From Hofstenia miamia (lineage: Eukaryota > Xenacoelomorpha > Acoela > Hofsteniidae), in the NCBI GenBank assembly GCA_900660155.1, contig CABFPE010000114.1, positions 50,129 through 114,128 of the forward strand: DNA of 64,000 bases, in the 5' to 3' direction. The notes beneath the pieces were generated by a model. It ran no database searches. It was given only the letters and a program-made list of their open reading frames with translations, and had not been told where the DNA came from. This document shows, piece by piece, positions 50,033 through 58,996 of this stretch. Numbering within the stretch: the stretch's first letter is position 1; each line of letters begins with the position of its first letter. The position numbers and the translations under genes are program-made.

Positions 50033-52797
50033 ATTATTATTATTATTAAATGAATTATGCATAAAATGTTATTTTAACATTGTTAACATTAATCTGGATA
50101 TCTCACTAGTTTGCATAAGTAAATTTATTCTATGTAATGATAAAAAATTTTGAGATCTGAAATCAATAAAGTTTGTTATTCTCTTAATGCAAATTCTATT
50201 CACTACTCTGGGTTAATTAAAATGTAAAAATATTGTAAAACCCTAGCAAATGTTATGTTATGTCATATTAACAATATTTTGATATTTAGCAAGGCATTAT
50301 ATTTAAGGAAATTAGATTTACCATTATTCAAATTGTGTAATACAGATATAAGTATAGGGTAGAATAAGGCCCAAGCCAGGCTGCAGCTTAGGTACTGTTT
50401 CAATATTAGCCCAGTCCCACAAACTGTATTTGCTTTACTTCTGGCAGCAACTTTTGTAAAATAATTAATAGGTTACCCAAGCAGTAACAAAGCACTAAAA
50501 AAATGATACTTTATTTAGCAACAAGAAAATCAATGTAAAATTAGAGCTTACAATAATTTTTTGAAATCAGATTGAAAACAAACTGATAATATATTTGGAA
50601 ATTCAATATGCTATGCTGAAACAGCAATGTGCTCTTTGCATCAGCTCACATTTCATAAATTTTTCACACAACTTGGCCCAAAATTAGCATGAATAATTTT
50701 GGGCTTGTGACTAGCCTGCAAAATTTTTGTCCATGGTTTTTGAGTAGTATTCAAGTTACTCAGTCCAAGTTCAAGCTTTTATGTTTTGAAAAAAATTATA
50801 AGTTTGATAGAGTTTTTTCTAATTTCATTTTGTTAGGGAAAAAATTATTTTACAATATAAACATAAAAAAAAGTCATTTATGATTTGCAAAGAAATTCAA
50901 ATTTAAAATAATTAAACTTTTACAGTATTTTCAATTGGATTTTCAAATGAATTCAAGTTTTGATCATTTCTTTTCTGACTTTTCTTTTTCTGATCAAGTT
51001 TTTTGACCTTATTTGAGTTCAAGTTCATAGCATTGTAAGTAATTGAAAACCCTGTCTATGTCAACTGAATGATGGTGTGGGCTGTCCTGCTTCCAAGCTT
51101 GATATTTTGTCATTGTTTAGAAATTATGTAAATGCTTAAACAAAACCTAAATACATCTAGCTGAATATTTTCAAAATATCAAAATTGAAATTAATCATTG
51201 TATGTTATAATTGAAGACTGTCTGGATTAAAAGGCATTGCTTCATTATGATAACTTAGATGCTTGATAGCTTCCAACATGAAAAATTTAATAAAAGTTAG
51301 TATTTGCATTAGCAGTTATTGTATTTTTAATCAGATATTGTCTTCATTCATAATTGACTATTTGAATAGATCTTGTATATTGATAAGCTCCAGCAAATGA
51401 CAAATTCAGAAAATTTATTGACATCTAAAAGTTTTAAGATATTGTAATTGTTACCTTGGATTAATACCTCTCTTAAAATCTTTGCTTGGAAATCACTAGG
51501 TAGATAAGTTCAATACCATCAAACACAATACCTAGAACAGCTATGAAATCAATATATGAATATAAAATTATCATGGCTTCACTTTGTCTACATGATTAAT
51601 GTGTTTTAGTGGTTCAGGAAAACTACACTTTTGACTTAAGTATTAAGTGAGGTATAAAACAGTAAATTTCAAGAAATGTTAAGTGATACTTGATAAATAT
51701 TCATTTATTTGAGGATATGCAACTAGTTAAACCATTCTAGATCATCTTCAATGCAATAACACTTGGTTTTAGCTTAAGGAACAAAATAGTAAAAATTTAA
51801 AATGCTCAAGTTTTCAGGCTACTCAGTGTATAATATTAGTTTGCAATAACATCAACTTGAAAAACTATGAATTTTCAAGCTTCTATCAACAAACAAATTT
51901 ACCTTTACTTGACTAAATCCATGTGTTTTGATATGTCACAAGAAAATGACTTAGTTTGTTAAAACCTACTTAATTATTCTCTGTGGGATTATCATTCTTT
52001 TAATACATATTGTAAGCTTTTAGTATGAGAGAAAAACATATTTATGTCTTTTTAATTATTTGAATAACTATTATTATGAACTATTTTTCTCCCTGCAAAG
52101 TACTGGATTCTCATTTAGTATAAATTTGAATTTTCAAAAACTAGTTGTTTGGATGTTATTAGTAAGTTCTAGCAAGATGTAAAAGGGATTAATTAATTTG
52201 CAAATTTCTGATGAGACTGATCTTTACTGTTTTGTCAGCAAATAGTTTGATTTTATTGAATTAGGTAACTAGACATAAAAATTTGCCAAATTTGCTAAAT
52301 TTGTTAAAGTTTACAATTTTTTTCTATTGTATTTGTTAGCAAAATACTGTGCCATCAAATAAGCAATTCTGCTTGCCTCTGTCAAAAGAAAGTTCTTGCT
52401 GGGTATCTCCATTACAACCTCCTATTAGGTTTACATCATGGAGATTTCACATCAACATGATTCTTGATTAATTCATTTTCCTGACTAAGGATTTAATCTA
52501 TAAACTTTTGTGTTTTTTCTTCATAGTCAATAAAAAACCACTGATGTTTATGTGTCTTATTACTTGTTCTTGAAAATGTTCTTTGATCAAACATTTTAGG
52601 AAGTTTATTTATTTGTTTTAGTGTTAAAAAATATTTAGATAATAATTCAATCAGGAATTTCTGAAGTTATTTACCTAAAAATGAGAAAAGAAGGATCACC
52701 TGAAACTGAAGCTTCTAAGAAACTGTTTAAGCTAAAAAATATTAAGCATAGCCAATTTGAAAGTAAAATGGCTTCCATTGAAATTAAATTTCAGTAA
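32167..52797 (+). CDS. DCTD: dCMP deaminase copy B, three coding exons over 20.6 kb
   Basis: Deoxycytidylate deaminase, a cytosolic zinc enzyme that makes dUMP from dCMP for thymidylate synthesis. The exons are 32167-32307, 45629-45812 and 52639-52797. They join in phases 2 and 0 into one frame. Starting at ATG 32171 this gives about 159 residues, against roughly 178 for the vertebrate enzyme. Signatures in order are YFIGFALLSSKRSKDPKTKV and GACIVN (exon 1), GYNSMPNNCPDEEMPW (nucleotide-binding part), CHAEANAI with the zinc His and the proton-shuttling Glu, and FPCNNCAK with the two zinc Cys (exon 2), then IIIQSGISEVIYLK and a C-terminal helix (exon 3). All catalytic residues are present and no stop interrupts. 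The first exon also has an upstream acceptor (TTTCAG) and reads one codon before the ATG, so a 5' exon may exist. Introns are 13.3 and 6.8 kb, and the first is filled by an ~11.8-kb gypsy composite. The stop overlaps a GTAAGT donor. Confidence 0.88.
32308..33476. other. Intron 1 of dCMP deaminase copy B, before the retroelement
   Basis: From about 32450 to 33300 the sequence is less AT-rich than the neighbourhood and may be old transposon debris on the minus strand, but no motif could be assigned. Confidence 0.4.
33481..34400 (+). repeat. LTR 1 of the composite element
   Basis: 920 bp, TGTAGAGTCACTCAG to GATTCTACA. It has a TATAAAT box at 33734-33740 and AATAAA near 33770. Compared with LTR 2 it lacks 26 bp between two CCTCT repeats (near 33870). 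The CRE-like site of LTR 2 is TGATGTCA here, a C-to-T change at a CpG. Confidence 0.9.
34401..34418 (+). promoter_or_regulatory. Primer-binding site, tRNA-Trp type (LTR 1)
   Basis: TGGTGACCCTGACGTGAT directly after the LTR. It differs at one position from the complement of the tRNA-Trp 3' terminus. Confidence 0.85.
34419..36167 (+). pseudogene. Shortened internal region 1: gag start joined to end of the 3' ORF, with an N at the junction
   Basis: 34419-35103 is almost identical to 37131-37815 (gag leader and coiled-coil start). From about 35105 the sequence is almost identical to about 43312 onward in internal region 2 (end of the extra 3' ORF). The join falls exactly at a single N (35104). 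Either a true deletion derivative or, more likely, a scaffold join that hides a second internal region is present. A run of eight G (36158-36165) before LTR 2 is the polypurine tract. Confidence 0.85.
36168..37112 (+). repeat. LTR 2 of the composite element
   Basis: 945 bp with complete TGTAGA...TCTACA ends. The palindrome GTGACGTCAC at 36258-36267 is a consensus CRE/ATF site. The TATA region reads TGTATGAATA, one change from TATAAAT in LTR 1. It serves as 3' LTR of region 1 and 5' LTR of region 2. Confidence 0.9.
36258..36267 (+). promoter_or_regulatory. CRE/ATF-like palindrome in LTR 2
   Basis: GTGACGTCAC lies upstream of the TATA region of the LTR. The TGACGTCA core is also present in LTR 3 (about 44449) and in the solo LTR at 29283-29290, and is decayed to TGATGTCA in LTR 1 and in the inverted solo LTR. 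It is probably the main activator site of the LTR promoter. Confidence 0.6.
37113..37130 (+). promoter_or_regulatory. Primer-binding site, tRNA-Trp type (LTR 2)
   Basis: TGGTGACCCTGACGTGAT, identical to the one after LTR 1. Confidence 0.85.
37509..38975 (+). pseudogene. Gag pseudogene (coiled coil, Pro/Ser/Thr-rich region, capsid part, CCHC knuckle)
   Basis: The candidate start is ATG 37509 (MGLPHGASIVQG), and the frame soon breaks. A heptad-like stretch follows around 37720-37860 (IEIEQLNDALLKQ, then INSLQSELWLQ), which looks like a coiled coil. 37835-38392 encodes a 185-residue Pro/Ser/Thr-rich segment (SVPPPQISQESTSPHQHSPS). After a frameshift, 38427-38975 has a capsid C-terminal-like part (YQLFIRHFENHY, KKGDNVCNYITQVERLF, FSYICQGFPSNIQSHLEL) and one CCHC zinc knuckle, CFCCGQKGHVKLNC. 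Retrotransposon Gag assembles virus-like particles and binds RNA through this knuckle. Several stops (for example the TAA after MMQANCEQ at 37787) show decay. Confidence 0.85.
39068..39442 (+). pseudogene. Retrotransposon aspartic protease with altered active site
   Basis: A 124-codon frame. It contains INATIDTRASTPIIN, the position of the catalytic DTGA(S), but the Gly is Arg. VIHLLDASGNTISLKG and the later PYDITLGKDRVF are typical of the flap and the ILG motif in gypsy proteases. The Gly to Arg change would probably disrupt the active-site turn, so it is judged inactive. It follows gag in the usual order. Confidence 0.75.
39504..40900 (+). pseudogene. Truncated pol: RT remnant fused to integrase
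   Basis: The frame opens with MMPFGF, like the RT motif MPFG, then LLEISADHYGKAIL, which may be the start of RNase H. The RT palm motif YxDD and most of RT and RNase H are absent. The integrase zinc domain follows (HIHKCGH, then CETC, about 39820-39950). The core has HIDLENV (first Asp, near 40030), HFTKYARLFPL, LISD-GLQF (second Asp, with TGA at 40212 where Arg is usual), and YHPQLNGVME (Glu, with TGA at 40320). The C-terminal GPY/F module reads WKGPFTITKVLDHHTYLLNN near 40735-40800. It is non-functional: RT is missing and there are stops. The diverged copy at 16597 still has Arg in DRG. Confidence 0.85.
41267..41395 (+). repeat. Three tandem ~44-bp repeats between integrase and the 3' ORF
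   Basis: The unit has the form ...CT(A/G)TG(C/T)AG(G/A)G...CAACTTG...ACATGAGC. Copies lie at about 41267-41311, 41312-41354 and 41355-41395, diverged from each other. No function is evident. Confidence 0.6.
41673..44250 (+). pseudogene. Extra 3' ORF of the gypsy family, unknown function, decayed
   Basis: After integrase and before the 3' LTR about 2.6 kb is mostly coding in the sense strand, with stops and frame changes. Pieces in order: VLFIDLILFVIDAERCLKIN and on (41673-41870), NIDFSNLLLVYFLRVDEV (about 41874), the long open frame 42004-42573 with ITVTDLHVSSAF-like text and LREIYEIWNLLKADC, then from about 42850 FTTQFFELLQHNNMPNKMEI, FWDTIKDAKINYPITIGTTI, SAHLPEKINYISSAIKATRA, FQASSDLMWINNVETITH, and 43889-44125 with MLRAKVSNPEEMTLQQVTEY and IALKGLCLHERFYDTF. 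I recognise no family. No signal peptide or transmembrane run is visible, which argues against an env-like protein. Related pieces at about 17140-17230 and 54310-54600 show that the ORF is shared by diverged family members. Confidence 0.65.
44260..44354. other. Assembly gap (95 N)
   Basis: By comparison with 36053-36160 in the first internal region, the gap should hold the last ~100 bp of the internal region before the polypurine tract. Confidence 0.95.
44361..45304 (+). repeat. LTR 3 of the composite element
   Basis: It starts TAGAGTCACTCAGGG directly after the G-run (the TG is missing at the gap edge). It ends GCTGAGCTCCCCTGTTATTCTATG, slightly diverged from TTCTACA, and is followed by ATAT. 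It has TGACGTCA near 44449. It contains the 26 bp that LTR 1 lacks. Confidence 0.88.
45309..45628. other. End of intron 1 of dCMP deaminase copy B
   Basis: AT-rich, with a pyrimidine-rich tail before the acceptor at 45627-45628. Nothing else was seen. Confidence 0.6.
45629..45812 (+). CDS. DCTD: dCMP deaminase copy B, exon 2 (catalytic site)
   Basis: Acceptor TTTTTAAG at 45621-45628. The exon completes the Gly codon and reads YNSMPNNCPDEEMPW, CHAE (His codon 45717, Glu codon 45723) and PCNNC (Cys codons 45795 and 45804). It ends AAG before GTTTGA, a GT donor of weak consensus. This exon carries the whole zinc centre. Confidence 0.92.
46425..47530 (+). repeat. Intronic duplicated segment, copy 1 (no MITE)
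   Basis: About 1.1 kb matched in direct orientation at 50075-51345. Shared landmarks are ATCTGGATATCTCACTAGTTT, CAGGCTGCAGCTTA-like text, CAGTAACAAAGCACTA, GTCCTGCTTCCAAGCTTGA and GCTTCATTATGA. The two differ by many substitutions and small indels. It could be a dispersed repeat rather than a local duplication. Confidence 0.75.
48074..48428 (+). mobile_element. hAT-type MITE (copy 2 of 3, best preserved)
   Basis: 355 bp. The left end CAGGGTTTTCAAGTACTTGG and the inverted right end CAGGGTTTTTGAATCAGGTT, continuing CAAGTTACTTGG, form inverted repeats. The flanking 8-mers GTAGGATG and GTACAATG agree at 6 of 8 positions. No ORF. Confidence 0.8.
49986..50047. repeat. TA and TTA microsatellite
   Basis: A run of TA dinucleotides followed by TTA triplets. 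Confidence 0.9.
50075..51345 (+). repeat. Intronic duplicated segment, copy 2 (carries a MITE)
   Basis: Match to 46425-47530, interrupted by the MITE at 50732-51054. In the uninterrupted copy GAATATTTTTGGGATTGAG runs directly on to the TGGGTTGTCCTGCTT region. Confidence 0.75.
50732..51054 (-). mobile_element. hAT-type MITE (copy 3 of 3), inverted
   Basis: 323 bp. It starts CATGGTTTTTGAGTAGTATT, continuing CAAGTTACT, and ends GTAATTGAAAACCCTG, so it is inverted relative to copy 2. The flanking 8-mers TTTTTGTC and TCTATGTC agree at 6 of 8 positions. It sits inside copy 2 of the duplicated segment. The ORF at 50689-50883 crosses its border and is not a gene. Confidence 0.75.
52639..52797 (+). 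CDS. DCTD: dCMP deaminase copy B, exon 3, with stop overlapping a donor
   Basis: Acceptor ATATTTAG at 52631-52638. The exon reads IIIQSGISEVIYLKMRK, then a helix with ETEASKKLFKLKNIKHSQFE and ends IEIKFQ, TAA (52795-52797). The stop lies inside GTAAGT (52794-52799). If that donor is used the exon ends at 52793 with two bases left over (phase 2), which matches the phase of the copy C exon at 61595. Confidence 0.85.
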   Translation: MIIQSGISEVIYLKMRKEGSPETEASKKLFKLKNIKHSQFESKMASIEIKFQ

Positions 52798-54064
52798 GTT
52801 TGAACATCTTAATTATGTTAAAATTTCAGCTACATACATGTTTTTTATTATTTAGAAATGATATATATATGTATATATATATATTGATTCTACAATAATA
52901 ATATTTCATGTTATTGTTGTCAGAAGACATACTATGACAATTTTTTTCAATTTTGTATGAATATATATATAATAGTTTGTAGTTATTTGTAATTAGACAT
53001 ATTAAATTTTGATATATACACTGCTGTATGCTTATGATTTATATTCTAATGTATGAACAAATTTAAGGTACATTTGTTTGCTTGATGTAACAATTCACCT
53101 AAATGAGTTCTAACCTGAATATAAATTCAAATTCTTTTTATCTTAGGTGAAAGTAATTTTCAAAATTATACAATTCCTGTTCTCTAATAGCTTTAGACCA
53201 AATCACATCATTAATATTTTATCAAAATACTTGCAAATATGTAAAATTTCCAATCAAATAAACATATTTATTAAATTACCAGACATTTCAAATTACTGTT
53301 GCTATCACCTATTTCTCAAATTGCTTTCTTGCTGCAATTGGGAATTGATTGGAATAGTTTTGCAATTTAATAATTCAAAATTACTTTAAACTCATCATTT
53401 ACAATCCAGTTTATATTAAACATTACCATCACTCCCTAAATGTACACTTCCTTTATGATTCTCAAAATTACTCTATGTTATTCAAACTTTGGATTTCAGC
53501 ATGATTTAAACTTAACAAGTTCAATTTTTTCTTCTTAAAATTATCAATGTTCAGTTGACATGGTCTTGTTGCACAATGAAAGTTTTTGAACATATGCTTT
53601 CAATTGTCATTTTGCTTATGGTTCCTGATTGTATGGATTTTTTGTATATTAGAGACTCTAAGCTATTTTTTATTTTAAGTAATACAATGAACTACACTTT
53701 TAAACATTTTTGCACATTCAGTAAGTTTTTCTTCAGATAAATGCACCTGTACTGAAACACCAGTTTTTGAATATAATAAAAACTTGAATTAAACAAATTT
53801 TGGAAAACAACTATAAAACTTCAACAGAAACAACAGTCTAAATCTGTTGATTGATTGAAAATGCAAGCTTCTTATTTTAATCATCTCAGACATGTAGATT
53901 ATTTGAATTAATATGTTATTTAATTGATGTGTCATTTAACATCTTCCCTAAGTTTAAATTCCTTCTGCAAGTTCTATGATTGACTTCAATTATTTCTTCA
54001 TTTATTTAATTGTGTTTCTTTGGAATATGATTATGCATAAGTGATTTTTCAAAAAATAATTTCT
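52798..54064. other. Sequence after copy B exon 3, no gene recognised
   Basis: If the donor at 52794 is used this is intron, otherwise 3' UTR and intergenic. There is an AT microsatellite near 52862-52884. ORFs at 53147-53389 and 53555-53740 are unrecognised and very hydrophobic or AT-driven. Confidence 0.4.
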
Positions 54065-54986
54065 TAGTATTAGTGTGACATTTCTATGTGCTTGGAACTT
54101 TCATTATTTCATTTAATTACAATTTCAATTTTATTATTATGAATTATTTCCAATTGGCAAAGTGAAAATGGTGCTATTTATATTTTAGTTTGAATTTCAC
54201 CTAATTTTAAAACGTGGTAAAATTGAAGCAGAAGCTAATTTTGGTGACATTATGTGGTTTAACTTAATTCAGGAAACCTTACAATATTACTAAATCTCAA
54301 AGAGAATTGAAATCATCACAATGATGAGAACAAACATCTCTGATCCTTAAGCAATGACTAAAGAAGTTGTTTCTTATAATATCTTAATATTTTTAATGAG
54401 ATTTAAAATCATTCCAACATACTGAGTTTCTTTAAATTCTTTTATCCCAATATGGCAATCAGAGAGGATGACACTCATGCTTCAGCAATTGATGCAAAAC
54501 TCACACTGCTAATTGCTATTAAAGGATTTAGATTATATTTTAAGTTTTACTCTTTGTTTACAAAAAAATTTAACAACCTTCAAAATACTATTTTAATCCT
54601 GATTGAATGGCAAAGCCTCAATTTTACAACTTCAGCATACATATAGGCACATAACTGGAAGCTTTCTATTATGTGACATGCCTCACCAAATATGCTGATA
54701 TTCTCTCATGGAACAATCTTCACACCATAGCTTTAGTAAAAGAAGCTCAGTCTCTCATTGAACTGTAAAGAGTTATTTTGGAGGACTAAATACTATAGTC
54801 CCATTTGGGGGGCATGTGGCATAATGACATTTCTACATTCTTGGAACTTTCATTATTTCATTTAATTACAATTTCAATCTTATTGTTACAAATTATTTCC
54901 AATTGTAATTTGGCAAAGTGAAAATGGTGCTATTTATATTTCTGCTAATTTTGAAATGCAGTAAAATTGAAGCAGAAACTGATTTT
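54065..54986 (+). mobile_element. Small LTR element, deletion derivative of the gypsy lineage
   Basis: Two direct repeats of about 170 bp (54065-54241 and 54815-54986) share TGACATTTCTA, CTTGGAACTTTCATTATTTC and CAAAGTGAAAATGGTGCTAT. TGGTGACATTATGTGGTT directly after the first (54242-54259) is a degraded tRNA-Trp-type primer site. A purine run and TGTGGCATAATGACA mark the start of the second. The ~560-bp interior holds MAIREDDTHASAIDAKLTLL and IAIKGFR (54452-54646). These align with ISAEDAYTSDTDAMMTLM and IALKGLC of the extra 3' ORF of the composite element. Upstream, ITMMRTNISDP also aligns with ITMLRAKVSNP. All pol is lost. Confidence 0.75.
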
Positions 54987-57900
54987 ATACCTTCCACATA
55001 TTTGCCTATATTTTCCAAGTATGCTTTTGTTTACAGATACCAGTTAAATTTCTATATATATCCAAGTTTTGTTCATTTATTTCTTCTTCAATTTATCCTC
55101 AGTAAATTTGTTTTACTTTTATTTTCTCTTGTTTTTACTTTTATAAATTATGATTTTCAAAATTTTCAACTGCATAGTTAAGGGGCACCCAGATGGCAGA
55201 AGAGTTTATTGGTATATCCTTTAATGAAGGTTAGGTATATGGCTATGGTGTTCTTACTGCTTGTCATTCATTATTGAAATTATTATTAGTGCTTTCACCT
55301 TAATTGCATGAGGTGAGGAATGCAGTGAGAAGAGGTTATATTACTTGGCACTTAGGTTTACCATTTGCACCCAAGAGTTAGGGCTTCTTACTCTTAACCT
55401 AATTAGGGCTCTAGTCTTATGTGACTCCTCTAAAAGGTTATCTGTATTGAGTCAGCCAAGTGTGAGCACTCTTCCCTAACATGATCTTCTGTTTACTTTT
55501 AACTTTTATTAGGAAAGGTTATATTAGCAGGAGGATTTAGTTAACTATTTGTAGTATCAGTCAGTCCACATATCAGCTCAAAACTCTCAATAAGATAGAA
55601 TAGTAGGAATGCATGCTGATTTCTCACCAATGCCACATTAGTTCATAAGATTGGGCTCTTCATTTTGTATTGATTGCAATGGCATCCTGTAAAAACTTTG
55701 TATTTTAATCAAAATTGGAATATCTACTATCTTACATTTGGTATCAATGCAGTTATGTGATGCATTAAGCAATTGTGTAATTTGCAGTTGTAATGGTTCT
55801 CTAATATACTCTAATGTAGTGACATATTTGAATGGCATAAATTAATTTGCTACACCTGTCTCTATGACAGCATTAATTAGCAAACCACATGTGTATTCAT
55901 TGATTTTATTTGTAGATAGCATTTCTGTGATGATCAAAATATTTCTTTGTGGATTGTGTAGAGGTAGTACTCCCTTAGATTTCTGAATTGTGGATAATAT
56001 GTGTTTAAAATAGCTCTTCACTAAGTTTATGCTTTTCATGACTAGTTGAATGAATCTTATGACCACTGTTATGGCAATTACTTGTTTGGTAACATTGCTT
56101 AGGTTAATGCATCTAAGTAGTTTATTTTGTGTGAGATTTTTATTAACATAACTTTACTGCAATTTTCCATCACAATTTGGATATTGTGCATCAAATTTAA
56201 TCTTGAACATTCTATGTAGTTTCCCAGGTAGTCTGCTACAATTTTGAGAAAGCTTTCATCAGTTACATTTGTAAGCATTTGTTTGTTGGGTTAAAAATAC
56301 CATTCTTAAACACATTATTGACCCTGGTAGAGAAACCATATAAAAATAATTGATTTTCTTTTAATAAATTAGAGAAATATGGAACTTCCTAGAAGAAATC
56401 TCTAATAGAGATATCTAATTTACAATTCATTGCTATCATAAAGTAAAGCAAAATAAAGTCATTTCTATAGCAATTAACATAATTAAAGTTAAAACAAATC
56501 CAATAATATACAGTCTAATGCTAAAGTCATTGAGTATTAAAAAACAAATGGATGATGAGATCATAGCCAAAACACATCAACAACTACATAAAACCCATCA
56601 TGGGGTTCACACTTTGCTTTCTTCTTTCTCACAGCAGCCATCTTTATGAAACATGCTCCCCAGAATTTAAGAGACCCAACTTAATAAGTTAGCTTTTAGT
56701 AGCTTAGACTAGAAAGTCCAAAACAGAGCCACAAAATTCCTAATATTTGCAATCTTATTGTAAGCATAATGGTTAAACAATGACTTCTTTGCCTACTGTT
56801 GCTGTCAGCATACAGTAAATCAGGTATATGGCAATCATCAGCTTACCACATGAAGCTTTTACACTTACTACTTTTTGTCTTCAGTTTACAAAATTTCATC
56901 CAGATTAGTTTCAATGTTATGGGCAAATTTCTAATTAAATATTTAGCTGTACATTAATTGATAGAAAATACATGTCAAATACTTTTGGTGATGACATGGT
57001 ACAATTTTCAAATACAAGTTAAGATAATATCTATTTCTGTTCTTATCAAATTATCAAATAGCCATACATATACTCAAGAAAAATAATTTGTTTTGCAAAT
57101 GAGAATCAGGAATTACAAACAGTAGTAATATTCTAAGTTTTCATAACAACCATGATGATTTAATAATTCAATGGTAAATCCTAGATATTTTTCAAGTAGA
57201 CAAGGTTAAGAATGTGTCAAAAGTTGTTATAACATGCTAGAAAATAATTGTTTAAAGAAACTAGCATATATTTTATGGAATTACATGATAAAAAAACTAC
57301 ACACATTTTGATAAATTTTGCTCTCATATAACACTAATAATCAATGGTTAAATATTTTTTATTTTCAACTTTCTATTTTTTGTTTCAATGTAGAATGTTC
57401 TCTTCTAGGGATTCCTTCCACATTGGAAAATTCTAACCAAACAAATAACAAACAAGTAATCTATTGAAATTTTCTTCTTACTTGCTGTTTAGCAAAATAA
57501 TGTTAAACCAATTGTATACTCCAACAACACCCCAGAGAAGAAAAATCATTGTAATTCTTTTGATAGTAGACATGGCCTCCAGCCAGCACAGAACTAAGAA
57601 AACCTAATCCATATACTAAGTTCATCAAAAGTTGAAAGGCCACACTGGCTTATTATTTTACATGCAAATAAAAACCTTACTTCCCTAAAACCTACTTTAT
57701 CTCTTATGTTACAGAAGTGGTTATTGGCAGTCAGTTTTGGTTACCAATAGCATTGTTGCACCTGAAGCAATTACCTATATTTAACTAATATACATGTTAA
57801 ACATTAATATAAAATAATAAGAAAAAACAATATAGGATAATCTAAAAACTAATGTAGCATTGTCCAAATTAATCACAAGCTGCTAATGTTGATTAAGAAA

Positions 57901-58169
57901 AATAAGAAGAATAAGATTGAAAATAATTATGATTGAAAATATATTGTAAAAAGATATGATTGCATTTGTACAATGCAAGCAAATAAAAACAGTTTAATTA
58001 ATTAGAGATTAGTATTTGTTGATAATAATAGTTTTGATGAATCAAAGGGGGCAAAATCACTTCCATTGTTTTTAGCCACCATTTGGCAGATAAATGATTA
58101 GAAATTCTAAATCAAAAGGTACTTCTTCAAGGTACTATAAATAGGTTAAAATTCATTTAATCAATTGAT
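54987..58169. other. Mostly non-coding; unrecognised minus-strand ORF pair
   Basis: At 56066-55842 and 55838-55638 (minus) two adjacent open frames of 74 and 66 codons are separated only by a stop. They start MVIRFIQLVMKSINLVKSYF and MPFKYVTTLEYIREPLQL. They read like a once-continuous helical protein with a late region of two Cys. The family is not recognised; it may be another transposon relic. Around 55200-55560 the + strand is relatively GC-richer but has no clear ORF. Nothing was seen in the rest. Confidence 0.35.
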
Positions 58170-58996
58170 AAAGAAATTTCTTTGGAATTCTTACATTGTT
58201 TCTTTGCTACAGTTTAAATATTTAATATGATGTCAAGCTAAATGTGTTGTGTTTAGTAGTGGTCTGGATTCATCATGGGAATAATTCAATGGTCTTTGTG
58301 CCAGACCATGAAAGTGCACTTAAGTTAGGTATAGGGGTTTTATTCTTGTTTAGTTTACTACTGATCACTATCTACATGTATTAAACATAACAAGCAGAAA
58401 ATACAGCTGGTAAGCCAAACCTTAGGATTTATATTTATATTGTTTTAGATCCAAATTATTGACAATAATGTGACTGATATTGTGACTGAGCATGTAGTAA
58501 TTATTAAATGTAAATTAGGAAGCTGCTTTATACTGAACCAGTTATTGAAGCCAATATATTTTAGTAATATCTACATGTAATATTAACTTTGCAGCTAGTG
58601 ACAAGTCAGGTTGCATGAATCTGAAATACTTTTACAAATAGAGATTAAGTTGAGTTGTGTCTTGAGTAATCATTGAGATAAGATAGGGTACACACAAGCT
58701 ATATCCATGAGCTGAGAAGTGGAACTCAGCCAACTGAATCATCAGCAAGTCAGCAAGTATGTGATACTGGATGTGGAGATTGGCCTTGGGTGGATGCTCA
58801 TTACCAATGATTAGAAGAGATGATGTGAGGATTTGTCACCTAAATAGTGTTTATGATAATGTCTATTAATTAAAGTTAATGGATGGGGAAGTCAAGCAGT
58901 GTAAAGTTAGTACATCCCTACCTGCAAATGCACTGCTACAGTTATAATGAAATAGCAAGGAGAAACAGATGACAATGCCTGGTAGAGGATGTTACA
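58170..58996 (-). repeat. Solo-LTR-like repeat, family 2 (copy 2, inverted)
   Basis: Inverse complement relative of 7822-8661. It runs from TGTAACATCCTCTACCAGGC at its start (58996 side) to GAATTCCAAAGAAATTTCTT at its end (58170 side). Long stretches match, such as CAGGCATTGTCATCTGTTTC. The terminal bases at the 58170 side are lost. Confidence 0.7.

Larger units (their letters stand above)
45813..52638. other. Intron 2 of dCMP deaminase copy B
   Basis: It holds the duplicated segment pair, two hAT MITEs and simple repeats listed separately. The rest is AT-rich without recognisable coding sequence. Confidence 0.7.
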
